DNA from: an uncultured bacterium
GTDB taxonomy: Bacteria; Actinomycetota; Coriobacteriia; Coriobacteriales; Coriobacteriaceae
Length of the DNA stretch: 64,000 nt
Assembly: GCA_905215505.1 (NCBI GenBank)
Contig: CAJMPU010000007.1
Coordinates: forward strand, 1-64,000
Direction of reading: 5' to 3'
The position numbers were made by a program, and so were the translations under genes. Of this stretch, positions 9,460 through 18,348 are shown in pieces (position 1 is the stretch's first letter; every line of letters starts with the position of its first letter). The notes under the pieces were generated by a model. That model made no database searches, had not been told where the DNA came from, and saw nothing but the letters and a program-made list of their open reading frames with translations.

Positions 9460-10564
9460 GATGACCGTTGCTATCGCAGCCGGTGGCACGGCGGGGCATA
9501 TCAACCCCGCACTTGCCTTGGCCGAGGAGCTGCGCGACCGTGGTCACCACGTTGTGTTTGTGGGCCAGTCGCACAAGCTCGAAGGTCGCTTGGTTCCCGA
9601 GGCCGGGTTCGACTTTGTACCCATTACCGTCACGGGTTTCGATCGCTCCCGTCCTTGGACGGCCCTGAGCTCGCTGTGGCGCGTCAACAAGGCCAAGCGA
9701 GCGCTCGGCAGTCACTTTTCCAAGGTCGGCAAGCCCGATGTGGCTATTGGTTTTGGCGCCTATGTCGAGGTCCCACTGCTGGGCTGGTGCAAGGACGCGG
9801 GCGTTCCGTACCTGCTACACGAGCAGAACTCCGTTCCGGGCCTGGCAAATAAGATGATGAGCTCGCATGCCGCCCGTGTTTGTATTTCGGTGCCTGCCGC
9901 CCGTTCCGTGTTTGAGCGCGAGGGTGACCCGGATCATGTACTCATGACCGGCAACCCCGTGCGCCGTTCTGTGATTGAGGGCGACCGTGCTCGCGGTCGC
10001 AGAGCGCTCGATGTGCCCGAGGACGCCACGCTTCTGCTGGTTTTTGGCGGCTCGCTTGGTGCTCAGCATCTTAATGAGCGCGTGGCTTCGCTCAAAGACG
10101 AGCTGCTTTCGCGCGAGCGTCTCTATGTTTTGCATTCGACGGGCGCCGATGGCTTTGAGGATACCGAGCGTGCCCTTGCCCTGACGCCCGAGGAGGCGAA
10201 GCGGTATCGCGTCCAGCCCTACATCGACAACATGGGCGATATGCTGGCCGCGGCCGATTTGGTTCTCTCGCGCTCGGGCGCTTCGAGCGTCGCCGAGATC
10301 GCCGCACTTGCCACACCTTCGGTGCTGGTGCCGTATCCGCATGCGACGGCCGACCATCAGACCACCAATGCCCGCTATCTGGTCGATGCCGGTGCCGGCG
10401 TGCTCTGCGCCGATGCCGAAATCGATAGCCAGGCGTTTGCCGATGAGCTGCTGCACCTTATCGATGATGCACAGGCGCGCGATGCTATGCGTCAGGCGGC
10501 TCGCGGTTTGGCCCAGGACCGCGCTGCCGTCCTTTTGGCCGACGCGGTAGAAGGATTGCGTTAG
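9449..10564 (+). CDS. murG: UDP-GlcNAc:lipid I N-acetylglucosaminyltransferase MurG
   Basis: Peripheral membrane GT-B glycosyltransferase that converts lipid I to lipid II. The first glycine-rich loop GGTAGHINP begins at about residue 12. The acceptor-binding HEQNSVPGLANK and the C-terminal UDP-GlcNAc segment (RSGASSVAEIAAL followed by VLVPYPHATADHQTTNA) are intact. The ATG at 9449 follows GAAGGGA and lies inside the end of ftsW. An upstream in-frame start at 9416 would add 11 non-family residues and is unlikely. Length 371 residues. Confidence 0.96.
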   Translation: MTDKMTVAIAAGGTAGHINPALALAEELRDRGHHVVFVGQSHKLEGRLVPEAGFDFVPITVTGFDRSRPWTALSSLWRVNKAKRALGSHFSKVGKPDVAIGFGAYVEVPLLGWCKDAGVPYLLHEQNSVPGLANKMMSSHAARVCISVPAARSVFEREGDPDHVLMTGNPVRRSVIEGDRARGRRALDVPEDATLLLVFGGSLGAQHLNERVASLKDELLSRERLYVLHSTGADGFEDTERALALTPEEAKRYRVQPYIDNMGDMLAAADLVLSRSGASSVAEIAALATPSVLVPYPHATADHQTTNARYLVDAGAGVLCADAEIDSQAFADELLHLIDDAQARDAMRQAARGLAQDRAAVLLADAVEGLR

Positions 10565-10661
10565 TTAGACGGGATATCGCCGGTCGCCCTCGCGCGGATG
10601 CGGTAGGTGCGGTACAGTAAACGGGTTACAGGCAGTGTTTACGCAAGGAGTACACGAGCAC

Positions 10662-12080
10662 ATGGCTGATTCCCAGACTGCACCCTCCGCGCCCGAGTTC
10701 AAGAGCGCCCATTTTATCGGTATCGGTGGCGCCGGCATGAGCGGCATCGCCCTCGTTCTTCACGAGCGCGGCTATGTCGTTACCGGTTCCGATCTTAAGA
10801 CCTCGCGCTATATTCGCCAGCTTACCCGCGCCGGCGTGAAGGTGCATGTGGGCCATGAGGCCGCCACCATCGACGAGGTCAAGCCCGACGTCGTCGTGGT
10901 TTCCACCGCTATTCCCGAGTCCAACCCCGAGCTCGTCCGCGCGCGCGAGTTGGGTATTCCCGTGTGGCCTCGCGCCAAGATGCTCTCGGCCCTGGGCCAC
11001 GGCTACACCACTGTCGCCGTCGCCGGCACCCACGGCAAGACTACGACCTCTTCGATGTGCGCCACCATGCTCGACCGCATGGGCCTGGACCCCAGCTTTT
11101 TGATCGGCGGCATTGTCGAGGGCTACGACACCAACGGCAAGAACGGCTCGGGCGACTACTTTGTCGCCGAGGCGGATGAGTCCGACAGCTCCTTCCTGTT
11201 CCTTGACCCCAATGTGGTCATTGTGACCAATGTCGAGGCCGACCATCTCGATCACTACTCGGGTATCGAGGAGATCGAGGCCACCTTTGCCAAGTTTATG
11301 GGCCTGGTGGGCGAGGACGGCACGGTTATCGTCTGTGGCGAGGACCCGCATCTGGTTGAGCTTGCCAAGTCGACCGGGCGACGTGTGCTTTCCTACGGTT
11401 TTGCAGAGACCAACGATATCGTCTGCGTGCATCCGGACGTCAAGGGTATCCAGAGTGACTTTATCGTCCGCTTTGAGGATGGAACCGAGCACGCCGTCGA
11501 GATCAAGAGCAACCCCGGTCGCCATAATATGCTCAACGCCACGGCGGTCCTTACGGTTGCCCATGTTCTGGGACTCGATATCGATGCCGCCGCAAAGGCG
11601 CTTTCGAGCTTTGAGGGCGTACGTCGTCGCTTTACCCATGTGGGCGACATCGATGGCATCACGGTGGTCGATGACTACGGCCATCACCCCACCGAGGTCA
11701 AGGCGACCCTCGCGGCCGTTTCGTCGCTTGGCTACAAGCATGTCGACGTCGTGTTCCAGCCGCACCGCTACTCGCGTCTGCAGGCCCTGTGCGATGATTT
11801 TGCCGACGCCTTCGCCAATGCCGATAAACTGCTGCTGATTGACGTGTTCTCTGCCGGCGAGATGCCCATCCCGGGCGTCACGTCCAAGATGCTTGCCGAT
11901 ACCGTGCGCGCCAAGCACCCCGGTAAGGATGTCGTGTACTGCTCGAGCCGTCTTGAGCTCAACGAGGAGCTCGAGAAGATGGTGGGCGAGGGCGACCTGC
12001 TGCTTACGATGGGTGCCGGCGACGTCACGACGGTCGGCCCCGAGTTCATCGAGTATCTGACTGCCAAGAAAGACGCTTAA
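10662..12080 (+). CDS. murC: UDP-N-acetylmuramate--L-alanine ligase MurC
   Basis: Adds the first amino acid, L-Ala, to UDP-MurNAc. It has the Rossmann N-terminus FIGIGGAGMSGIA, the P-loop GTHGKTTTSS near residue 123, the ligase motif NVEADHLDHY and the C-terminal HHPTEVKATL. Start at the ATG at 10662 after AAGGAG (10645-10650); length 472, normal. The murG-murC gap of 97 bases has no other gene. murB follows five bases downstream. Confidence 0.97.
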   Translation: MADSQTAPSAPEFKSAHFIGIGGAGMSGIALVLHERGYVVTGSDLKTSRYIRQLTRAGVKVHVGHEAATIDEVKPDVVVVSTAIPESNPELVRARELGIPVWPRAKMLSALGHGYTTVAVAGTHGKTTTSSMCATMLDRMGLDPSFLIGGIVEGYDTNGKNGSGDYFVAEADESDSSFLFLDPNVVIVTNVEADHLDHYSGIEEIEATFAKFMGLVGEDGTVIVCGEDPHLVELAKSTGRRVLSYGFAETNDIVCVHPDVKGIQSDFIVRFEDGTEHAVEIKSNPGRHNMLNATAVLTVAHVLGLDIDAAAKALSSFEGVRRRFTHVGDIDGITVVDDYGHHPTEVKATLAAVSSLGYKHVDVVFQPHRYSRLQALCDDFADAFANADKLLLIDVFSAGEMPIPGVTSKMLADTVRAKHPGKDVVYCSSRLELNEELEKMVGEGDLLLTMGAGDVTTVGPEFIEYLTAKKDA

Positions 12081-12085
12081 ACCCC

Positions 12086-12997
12086 ATGGGTCTGTTTAAC
12101 GCCGTCATGGCGCTTTCGGGCATGATCGATACGGACGTAATCGAGGATGAACGCCTCGCGCGCCATACGAGCTATCGTATCGGCGGCAAGGCGGACCTCT
12201 TTGTGACGTGTCACAGCTATCATGCCCTGCGTCGCGCCGTGGCGGTGCTCGACCGTGAGCAGGTGCCGTGGGTCATTATCGGCAAGGGGTCCAATCTGCT
12301 TGTTGCCGATGCGGGTTATCGCGGCGCCGTCATTTCGCTGGGGCGCGAGTTCCAGCGTACGGTTGTCGCCGAGGACGGTTGCACGCTGACGGTCGGTGCG
12401 GGCGTGATATTCGCGCGTCTGGTCAACGACGCGCTGTCGCGCAGCCTTTCGGGCCTTGAGTTTGCGGTCGGCATCCCCGGCTCCGTTGGCGGCGCCGTGT
12501 CCATGAATGCCGGCACGCGAACCGAGTGGATTGGCTCGCTGGTCGAAGACGTCGTTACGTTTGACCCGGCCTTAGGCATCAAGCACTACGCGGGTTCCGA
12601 GATTACCTGGGGCTACCGTGAATGCAGCCTGCCGCGCAACGAGATCATTCTGGAGTGCGTGCTCAAGCTCAAACCCGCGCCCAAGGCCGATATCCGCGAG
12701 CGTATGGAGCGGTACCTGACGCGTCGCAAGCGCACGCAGCCCATGGGCCGCGCATCCTGCGGGTCGGTCTTTCGCAACCCGCCCGATGCGAGCGTGGGAA
12801 AGCTTATCGAGGATTGTGGATTAAAGGGTTTTTCGGTTGGCGGCGCGGAAGTTTCGCCCGTGCACGCTAATTTTATCGTTAATAACGGAACCGCCTCGGC
12901 CGATGACGTGGCCGCGGTTATCAGGCATGTGCATGGAAAGGTGAGGGAGGCGTATGGCATCGAGCTCAGACCGGAAGTTAAATTCCTCGGCTTCTAG
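12086..12997 (+). CDS. murB: UDP-N-acetylenolpyruvoylglucosamine reductase MurB
   Basis: FAD-dependent, NADPH-using reductase that forms UDP-MurNAc. The FAD-binding segment IGKGSNLLV and the motif GIPGSVGGAVSMNAG are present, as is the catalytic SCGSVFRNP and the C-terminal HANFIVN. At 303 residues it fits the short class II MurB. Its 3' end overlaps the start of ftsQ by 44 bases in another frame, a longer overlap than at the other junctions in this cluster. Confidence 0.95.
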   Translation: MGLFNAVMALSGMIDTDVIEDERLARHTSYRIGGKADLFVTCHSYHALRRAVAVLDREQVPWVIIGKGSNLLVADAGYRGAVISLGREFQRTVVAEDGCTLTVGAGVIFARLVNDALSRSLSGLEFAVGIPGSVGGAVSMNAGTRTEWIGSLVEDVVTFDPALGIKHYAGSEITWGYRECSLPRNEIILECVLKLKPAPKADIRERMERYLTRRKRTQPMGRASCGSVFRNPPDASVGKLIEDCGLKGFSVGGAEVSPVHANFIVNNGTASADDVAAVIRHVHGKVREAYGIELRPEVKFLGF

Positions 12998-14222
12998 AGC
13001 ATCGAAACCAACCTTCCGCCGCGCCGGAGGGCGTTCCGGCGCACCATCCCAGCCTCAACGTAAAACCGTCATGCCCTCTAAGCCTGCTGGGTCCGCGCGG
13101 CCTGCCAAGCGTCCGGTTGTCGGCTCGCAGCTTGGCAGTCGCCCCGCTGCCAAAAAAGCAGCTCGTCCGGTGACGCGTCCTTCGGCGACGTCCGCGCCGG
13201 CGATGAGTGGCAAGGCTACTCGTCCCATGACGACGCCTAAGCCCTCATTGGGGGCCAAGGCGATGCGTCCCGGTCGCGCGCTGGGTACATCTAAGCCGCG
13301 CTCGCAGGCGTCGGTGTCGGCTTCTGCAAAGCCGGATTCGGGCAAAAAGGGCATCAATCCACTGTCATCGATTGGCGCTATGGCAAATCATGCGGCGGGT
13401 GCCGCTTCTGCTGTCAAAGGCAAGAGCAAAATCATAGGCGGCATCCTTGCCGCTCTGGCAGTGCTTGCCGTCGTTGCCATTGTTGTCATTAACTCTGGTC
13501 TGTTCGCCGCCACCGATATTCAGATTCAGGGCAGCGAGCATGTGACCAAGCACGATGCCATCCAGCTGATTAATCTGCCCGAGAACACGTCGCTCTTTAA
13601 CGTGAATCCTGACCAGATCACCGAGGACCTCAAGCAAAATCCGTGGGTCTCGGGTGTGGATGTCCAGCGTCAATTTCCCCATACGCTCATCATCACGCCG
13701 ACGGAGCGTAAGGTTATCGCAATCGCCTACATTAGCTCCGACGATCTGGCATGGGCCATCGGAGACGATGACACGTGGATCGCACCGTTGTCTACTTCGG
13801 TCGATGTTGATGACCAGGGCAATGTTGCCGCGACGGGGGAGGGCACCAACACCCTGAGCGGTATCGATGCCGCCCTGGCGCTCGCCAAGCATTACGGCGC
13901 CGTGCTGCTGACCGATGTCTCGGCCGATGTCGCACCGGTTTCGGGACAAGCGGTCAATTCCAAGGCCGTTAAGGCCGGTCTGGACTATGTCCGCGGTTTC
14001 TCGAGCGAGTTCCTGGGCCAGGTCAAGGATATTTCCACGCCCTCGGTCGAGGCGATCTCGGCGAACCTCGATAACGGTATCGAGGTCTCGCTTGGCGATT
14101 CGGACGACATTGCCAAAAAGGAACGCATCGTCACCAAGCTGCTTTCGCAGGTGGAGGGCGTGACGTATATCAATGTTCGCTCGCCGGGCAACTATACGTT
14201 TAGGAACGCGCCGACGTCATAA
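12954..14222 (+). CDS. ftsQ: FtsQ/DivIB cell division protein with POTRA domain
   Basis: Bitopic divisome protein. A long (about 155-residue) Lys/Arg/Pro/Ala/Ser-rich, probably disordered cytoplasmic tail precedes one membrane span (about 160-182). The extracytoplasmic POTRA domain follows directly (from AATDIQIQGSEHVT) and contains the typical LFNVNPDQI and WVSGVDVQRQFP stretches. The tail is much longer than in E. coli FtsQ. The ATG lies 44 bases inside murB. It is the last gene before ftsZ; ftsA is absent, as is usual in Actinobacteria. Confidence 0.92.
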   Translation: MASSSDRKLNSSASRASKPTFRRAGGRSGAPSQPQRKTVMPSKPAGSARPAKRPVVGSQLGSRPAAKKAARPVTRPSATSAPAMSGKATRPMTTPKPSLGAKAMRPGRALGTSKPRSQASVSASAKPDSGKKGINPLSSIGAMANHAAGAASAVKGKSKIIGGILAALAVLAVVAIVVINSGLFAATDIQIQGSEHVTKHDAIQLINLPENTSLFNVNPDQITEDLKQNPWVSGVDVQRQFPHTLIITPTERKVIAIAYISSDDLAWAIGDDDTWIAPLSTSVDVDDQGNVAATGEGTNTLSGIDAALALAKHYGAVLLTDVSADVAPVSGQAVNSKAVKAGLDYVRGFSSEFLGQVKDISTPSVEAISANLDNGIEVSLGDSDDIAKKERIVTKLLSQVEGVTYINVRSPGNYTFRNAPTS

Positions 14223-14420
14223 CGTCATTGAGCCTTTGTTGACGGGGTATACCGCGCCGTTTATCTGGTTTGTTTGGTTTTCAGCGCCAATTATTTGACT
14301 GATACGTTCATAATGTGCAAACATAATACGGTTTACCTTTGCATTTACTTTCAACTTGAAGGTTAATGTGCGCAGGGGTCAACCCATGCTATGGCTATAA
14401 CCTTTGTTCGGAGGACCGAC
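14223..14420 (+). promoter_or_regulatory. ftsQ-ftsZ intergenic region, likely ftsZ promoter
   Basis: This 198-base, AT-richer gap has no gene. A candidate promoter is TTGACG at 14239-14244 with TATCTG at about 14262-14267 (17-base spacer). TTGACT at 14295-14300 is another -35 candidate, but its best downstream -10 (CATAAT at 14322) is 21 bases away. Separate ftsZ transcription is common in other bacteria. Which hexamers are used is a guess. Confidence 0.4.
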
Positions 14421-15572
14421 ATGCACGAGACAGAGATCAACAACTACCTTGCCGTCATTAAGGTGGTCGGCGTCGGCGGCGGCGGTACCAACGCGGTCAA
14501 TCGAATGATCGAAGAGGGCATCCGCGGTGTCGAGTTTGTTGCCATCAACACCGATGCTCAGGCACTCGCGATCTCTGATGCCGATATCAAGGTGCACATC
14601 GGCACCGACCTGACTCGCGGCTTGGGCGCTGGCGCCAACCCCGAGGTCGGCCGTAAGGCCGCCGATGAGTCCCGCGACGACATCGCCGAGGCGCTCGCTG
14701 GCGCCGACATGGTGTTCATCACCTGCGGCGAGGGCGGCGGCACCGGTACCGGCGCTGCTCCCATCGTTGCCGATATCGCGATGAACGAGGTCGGCGCGCT
14801 GACCGTCGCTGTCGTGACCAAGCCCTTTACCTTTGAGGGCCGCAAGCGCAAGAAGAGCGCCGAAGAGGGCATTAAGACGCTCTCCGACTGCGTCGACACC
14901 ATGATCGTTATCCCTAACGACAAGCTGCTCGACATCGCCGAGAAGAAGACCACCATGCTCGAGGCCTTCGCGATTGCCGATGGCGTCCTTTCCCAGGGCA
15001 CCCAGGGCATCACCGACCTCATCACCGTCCCCGGCATCATCAACCTGGACTTCGCCGACGTTAAGACCATCATGAAGCAGGCCGGTACCGCCATGATGGG
15101 CATCGGTACCTCTTCTGGGGACACCCGTGCCGTCGACGCCGCCCAGCAGGCTATTTCCAGCCCGCTGCTCGAGAGCTCCATCGATGGTGCCACCCGCGTC
15201 CTGCTCTCCATCGCCGGTTCCAAGGACCTGGGCATCCAGGAGATCAGCGACGCCGCAGACGTTGTCGCCAACGCCGTCGACCCCGAGGCCAACATCATCT
15301 TCGGTACCGTCGTTGACGAGTCCCTGGGCGATCAGGTGCGTATCACCGTTATCGCTACGGGCTTCTCCGATTCCAACGTCAACCGTCAGGACGAGCTCTT
15401 CGCCGCTCAGCAGTCCCAGAGCAAGGCCGCTGCCGCAGAGCCGCAGCGTACCGCTCCTGCCGCGAGCCCGGCTCAGGCAGCTCCGACCCGCAACATTGGC
15501 GGCTCTGAGCTCCCGAACTTTGGCAACGACCAGTTTGAGCTTCCCGACTTCCTCAAGCGCGGTAGCTTCTAG
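14421..15572 (+). CDS. ftsZ: Cell division GTPase FtsZ
   Basis: Tubulin-like GTPase that forms the Z ring. N-terminal VVGVGGGGTNAVNRM is followed by the tubulin signature GGGTGTGAAP near residues 104-113. The GTPase domain is complete, and a Gln/Ala/Pro linker leads to the conserved C-terminal peptide (ELPDFLKRGSF) that binds SepF and other partners. The ATG at 14421 follows CGGAGG at 14409-14414; a start at 14391 would be an artefact. It is followed by a good terminator. SepF, encoded at 21938, is the expected membrane anchor in the absence of FtsA. Confidence 0.98.
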   Translation: MHETEINNYLAVIKVVGVGGGGTNAVNRMIEEGIRGVEFVAINTDAQALAISDADIKVHIGTDLTRGLGAGANPEVGRKAADESRDDIAEALAGADMVFITCGEGGGTGTGAAPIVADIAMNEVGALTVAVVTKPFTFEGRKRKKSAEEGIKTLSDCVDTMIVIPNDKLLDIAEKKTTMLEAFAIADGVLSQGTQGITDLITVPGIINLDFADVKTIMKQAGTAMMGIGTSSGDTRAVDAAQQAISSPLLESSIDGATRVLLSIAGSKDLGIQEISDAADVVANAVDPEANIIFGTVVDESLGDQVRITVIATGFSDSNVNRQDELFAAQQSQSKAAAAEPQRTAPAASPAQAAPTRNIGGSELPNFGNDQFELPDFLKRGSF

Positions 15573-15596
15573 TTCGTTTTTCTTAACGACCTGCAT

Positions 15597-15632
15597 GGGG
15601 TGTGTCCGTTTGGATGCACCCCCTTTTTGTTT
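15597..15632 (+). terminator. Intrinsic terminator after ftsZ
   Basis: GGGGTGTGTCC and GGATGCACCCC form a stem with a short loop, followed by CTTTTTGTTTT. It closes the dcw transcript before the Pho-type operon. Confidence 0.85.
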
Positions 15633-15662
15633 TACCTTTGTAAACGAAAGTCTCCAATCTCC

Positions 15663-15680
15663 TTACGTTCCCTTTACGTT
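15663..15680 (+). promoter_or_regulatory. Pho-box-like direct repeat upstream of pgeF-pstSCAB-phoU
   Basis: Two exact copies of TTACGTT (15663-15669 and 15674-15680) are separated by four bases, an 11-base period. PhoB/PhoP boxes are built as 7-base direct repeats with 4-base spacers. A possible -10 (TATCCT) lies at 15700-15705. The consensus differs from E. coli CTGTCAT, so the regulator is inferred from repeat geometry and from the pst genes downstream. No PhoB/PhoR pair is encoded in the window. Confidence 0.6.
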
Positions 15681-15783
15681 TGGTCCTTATCGCTGCGGGT
15701 ATCCTTTTTATGAAGTATGGCAGCCGTATGGCACGGACTGCAGCGGCGTCGCCGCGATACTTGTGTTATTAGGAGGCTTTAGT

Positions 15784-16584
15784 ATGGCAGCACGTGCGGA
15801 CAACGTTTCGCGTGTCGACCATGATGGAGTTACGTTGGTGGAGGGCGCGACGCACGATGTTCGCTTTGCCTTCACCGAGCGCACCGGTGGTGTTTCCGAA
15901 GATGCGTACTCCTCACTCAATCTGGGCTCGCATGTTGGCGATGACCCCTTTGCCGTTCAAGAAAATCGCCGCCGCGCACTCGAGGCCATAGGGGCTGCCG
16001 AGTGCGAGCACAACCTGCTTGTTCCCAATCAGGTGCACGGCGACCATGTCGTGACGGTGACCTCGAACGGTGCCGATGATCTCGAGAACATTCGCGAGCA
16101 GATTGCCGAGGGCTGCGATGCCGTCGTCTGCACGGCACATGAGGTGCCCGTGCTGCTCTGTTTTGCCGACTGCGTTCCCGTGGTGCTGGTGGCTCCCGGC
16201 GGATTTGCCGTGGTACATTCTGGCTGGAAGGGCACGATTGCGCGCATTTCCGCCAAGGCGTGCCAGGCGCTTTGCGATGTTGCTGGCTGCGACGCAAGCG
16301 ACGTCTCCGCCTATATTGGTCCCCATATCTTGGGTGACGAATACGAGGTATCCCAGGAGCTCATGGATCGCTTTGCCGCCGAGTTTTCCTGCATCGACGC
16401 GGGCGCTTGCCGCTTGCTCGATCTTTCCGCCGCCATTCGCGAGGCGCTGCTGGACGCCGGCGTCGATGCGGGCAGCATTGTGGACACTAAGCTTTCCACC
16501 GTTCGTCAGAACGACCGCTTTTATTCCTACCGCAACGAGGGCGGCACCTGCGGGCGCCATGCTGCGATTGGCGTGATGCTATGA
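15784..16584 (+). CDS. pgeF: PgeF/YlmD family polyphenol oxidase-like purine nucleoside phosphorylase
   Basis: Zinc-dependent enzyme of the DUF152/YfiH family; members phosphorolyse or hydrolyse purine nucleosides, and some act on peptidoglycan precursors. The metal and active-site segments are visible: QVHGDHV, FADCVPVVL and VHSGWKGT. The ATG at 15784 follows AGGAGG; ORF continuing upstream is only read-through and gives a wrong start. 266 residues. In many Gram-positives this gene stands next to ylmE after ftsZ. Here its stop overlaps the start of pstS by four bases (ATGA), so it should be co-translated with the phosphate transporter. Confidence 0.9.
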   Translation: MAARADNVSRVDHDGVTLVEGATHDVRFAFTERTGGVSEDAYSSLNLGSHVGDDPFAVQENRRRALEAIGAAECEHNLLVPNQVHGDHVVTVTSNGADDLENIREQIAEGCDAVVCTAHEVPVLLCFADCVPVVLVAPGGFAVVHSGWKGTIARISAKACQALCDVAGCDASDVSAYIGPHILGDEYEVSQELMDRFAAEFSCIDAGACRLLDLSAAIREALLDAGVDAGSIVDTKLSTVRQNDRFYSYRNEGGTCGRHAAIGVML

Positions 16585-17417
16585 GAAAGATTGCATCGGT
16601 CCTGAGCGCAGCCGTGCTCACGCTCACGCTGTGCGCCTGCTCTTCGGGATCTTCCACATCCTCTATTACCGTGGCGGGTTCGACCACCTGCCTTCCCATT
16701 GCCGAAATTGCGGCCGAGGGCTTTAAGGAGGAGACCGGCATCGACGTGCTCGTTTCCGGTTTGGGCTCTTCCGCTGGCATCGAAGCCGTCAGCGCTGGCA
16801 CGGCCGATATCGCCAGCTCCTCCCGTGGACTCAATGCCGACGAACAGGATCTGGGCCTGACTCCCATCGTCATTGCCCACGACGGTATCGCGGTCATCGT
16901 GAACGAAGACAACCCCGTCGATAACCTCTCGACCGAGCAGCTCCGCGATATCTATGCCGGCAAGATCACCAACTGGAAAGAAGTCGGTGGCGAGGACCTG
17001 AGGATTCAGGTTATCAACCGAGATGAGGCGTCTGGCACGCGTGAAGCCTTCCGCACCATCGTGATGGACGGCACCCCGTTCGATCGCCGCTCCGCCGTTC
17101 TTTCGGGCACGGGCCAGGTGCGCGACGTGGTATCTCGTTCGCGCGGGGCTATCGGCTACATTTCGCTGGGCTTCGTCGATAGCCTCAACGCCAAGACCTC
17201 GGTCAAGGCCGTCTCGGTCAATCATGTTGAGGCGTCCGAGAAGACGGTCGCGAGCGGCGGCTATCCCATCTCACGCGACCTTTACTTCTTTGTGAAGGGT
17301 GCGCCTTCGCAGCAGGCGCAGGATTACATCGACTATGTGACGTCCGAAAAGATGGACAAGCAGATTCGCGAGGCGGGCTTTATCCCCGTCACCAACGACG
17401 AGAAGGGGAGTGAGTAG
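16581..17417 (+). CDS. pstS: Phosphate ABC transporter substrate-binding lipoprotein PstS
   Basis: Extracytoplasmic phosphate receptor. A lipoprotein signal peptide ends in a Cys-containing lipobox (TLCAC, residues 16-20). The mature protein begins with the phosphate-loop motif AGSTT and contains the family segments NRDEASGTREAF and GAIGYISLGF. The length, 278, fits the short PstS class. It is fused by a 4-base overlap to pgeF and is followed immediately by pstC. Confidence 0.94.
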   Translation: MRKIASVLSAAVLTLTLCACSSGSSTSSITVAGSTTCLPIAEIAAEGFKEETGIDVLVSGLGSSAGIEAVSAGTADIASSSRGLNADEQDLGLTPIVIAHDGIAVIVNEDNPVDNLSTEQLRDIYAGKITNWKEVGGEDLRIQVINRDEASGTREAFRTIVMDGTPFDRRSAVLSGTGQVRDVVSRSRGAIGYISLGFVDSLNAKTSVKAVSVNHVEASEKTVASGGYPISRDLYFFVKGAPSQQAQDYIDYVTSEKMDKQIREAGFIPVTNDEKGSE

Positions 17418-17418
17418 C

Positions 17419-18345
17419 ATGGAAGCACAGGAAAACTCCCAGACTGAGCAGAATGGTCAGGCGCCCAAGAAGCGCGAGCTGGCGCTCGTATCGCGCAGCA
17501 CCTATATCAAGGAGAAGGCGCTGCAGTGGATCTTCTTTGCCTGCGCGTTCTTGGCGGTCGTTACCGTCATCCTGATTTTTGTCTTTACCACGTACTCGGC
17601 GCTGCCCGTCTTTACCGACATCGGTCTGGCGGACTTCTTTAGCTTTACGTGGGCGCCCTCTGAGGGTCACTACGGCATCGTGTCGCTGCTTGCCGGCTCG
17701 GGTCTGGTGACCGTCGGCGCGCTCGCCATGGGTGTGCCCCTAGGCGTGGGCACGGCCGTGTATCTGGTCGAGATCGCCAGCAAGCGCGTGCGCAAGCTCA
17801 TCAGCCCTGCCGTTGACCTGTTGGCCGGCATCCCTTCTATCATCTATGGCTTCTTTGGCATGATCATCATCCGCCCGTTTATCGCACAACTGACCGGCGG
17901 TCTTGGTTTTGGCGCGCTGACGGCGTGGTTCGTGCTCGCCATTATGATCGTGCCCACCATCACGACGCTTACCATCGATGCTCTCAATTCCATTCCCATG
18001 GGCATTCGCGAGGCATCGTATGCCATGGGCGCCACCAAGTGGCAGACTATCTATAAGGTCGTGTTACCTGCCGCCAAGCTGGGTATCGTGGATGCCATCG
18101 TGCTGGGTATGGGCCGTGCCATCGGCGAGACCATGGCCGTGCTCATGGTCGTGGGTAACGCCCCGGTTATTCCCGACAGCATTGCGAGCCCCATCTCGAC
18201 GCTCACGAGCCAGATTGCGCTCGACATGAGCTATTCCTCGGGTCTGCATCGCTCGGCGCTGTTCGGCATGGGCGTGGTCCTGTTTATCATTTCCGCCACG
18301 CTGGTGGGCATCGTCCGCCTGGTTTCCAAGAAGAAGAGGGGGTAG
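17419..18345 (+). CDS. pstC: Phosphate ABC transporter permease PstC
   Basis: One of the two membrane subunits of the Pst phosphate importer, with about six spans. The EAA coupling loop (EASYAMGATKWQTIYKVVLPAA) faces PstB. The chosen ATG at 17419 has GGGGAG eight bases upstream. A GTG at 17410 would lie within that site. 308 residues. pstA follows three bases after its stop. Confidence 0.93.
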   Translation: MEAQENSQTEQNGQAPKKRELALVSRSTYIKEKALQWIFFACAFLAVVTVILIFVFTTYSALPVFTDIGLADFFSFTWAPSEGHYGIVSLLAGSGLVTVGALAMGVPLGVGTAVYLVEIASKRVRKLISPAVDLLAGIPSIIYGFFGMIIIRPFIAQLTGGLGFGALTAWFVLAIMIVPTITTLTIDALNSIPMGIREASYAMGATKWQTIYKVVLPAAKLGIVDAIVLGMGRAIGETMAVLMVVGNAPVIPDSIASPISTLTSQIALDMSYSSGLHRSALFGMGVVLFIISATLVGIVRLVSKKKRG

Positions 18346-18348
18346 GCT

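Noticed and set aside
15127..15783. In-frame extension of pgeF into ftsZ
   Set aside because: It runs through the ftsZ coding region and terminator; the family protein begins at 15784 with a good ribosome site.
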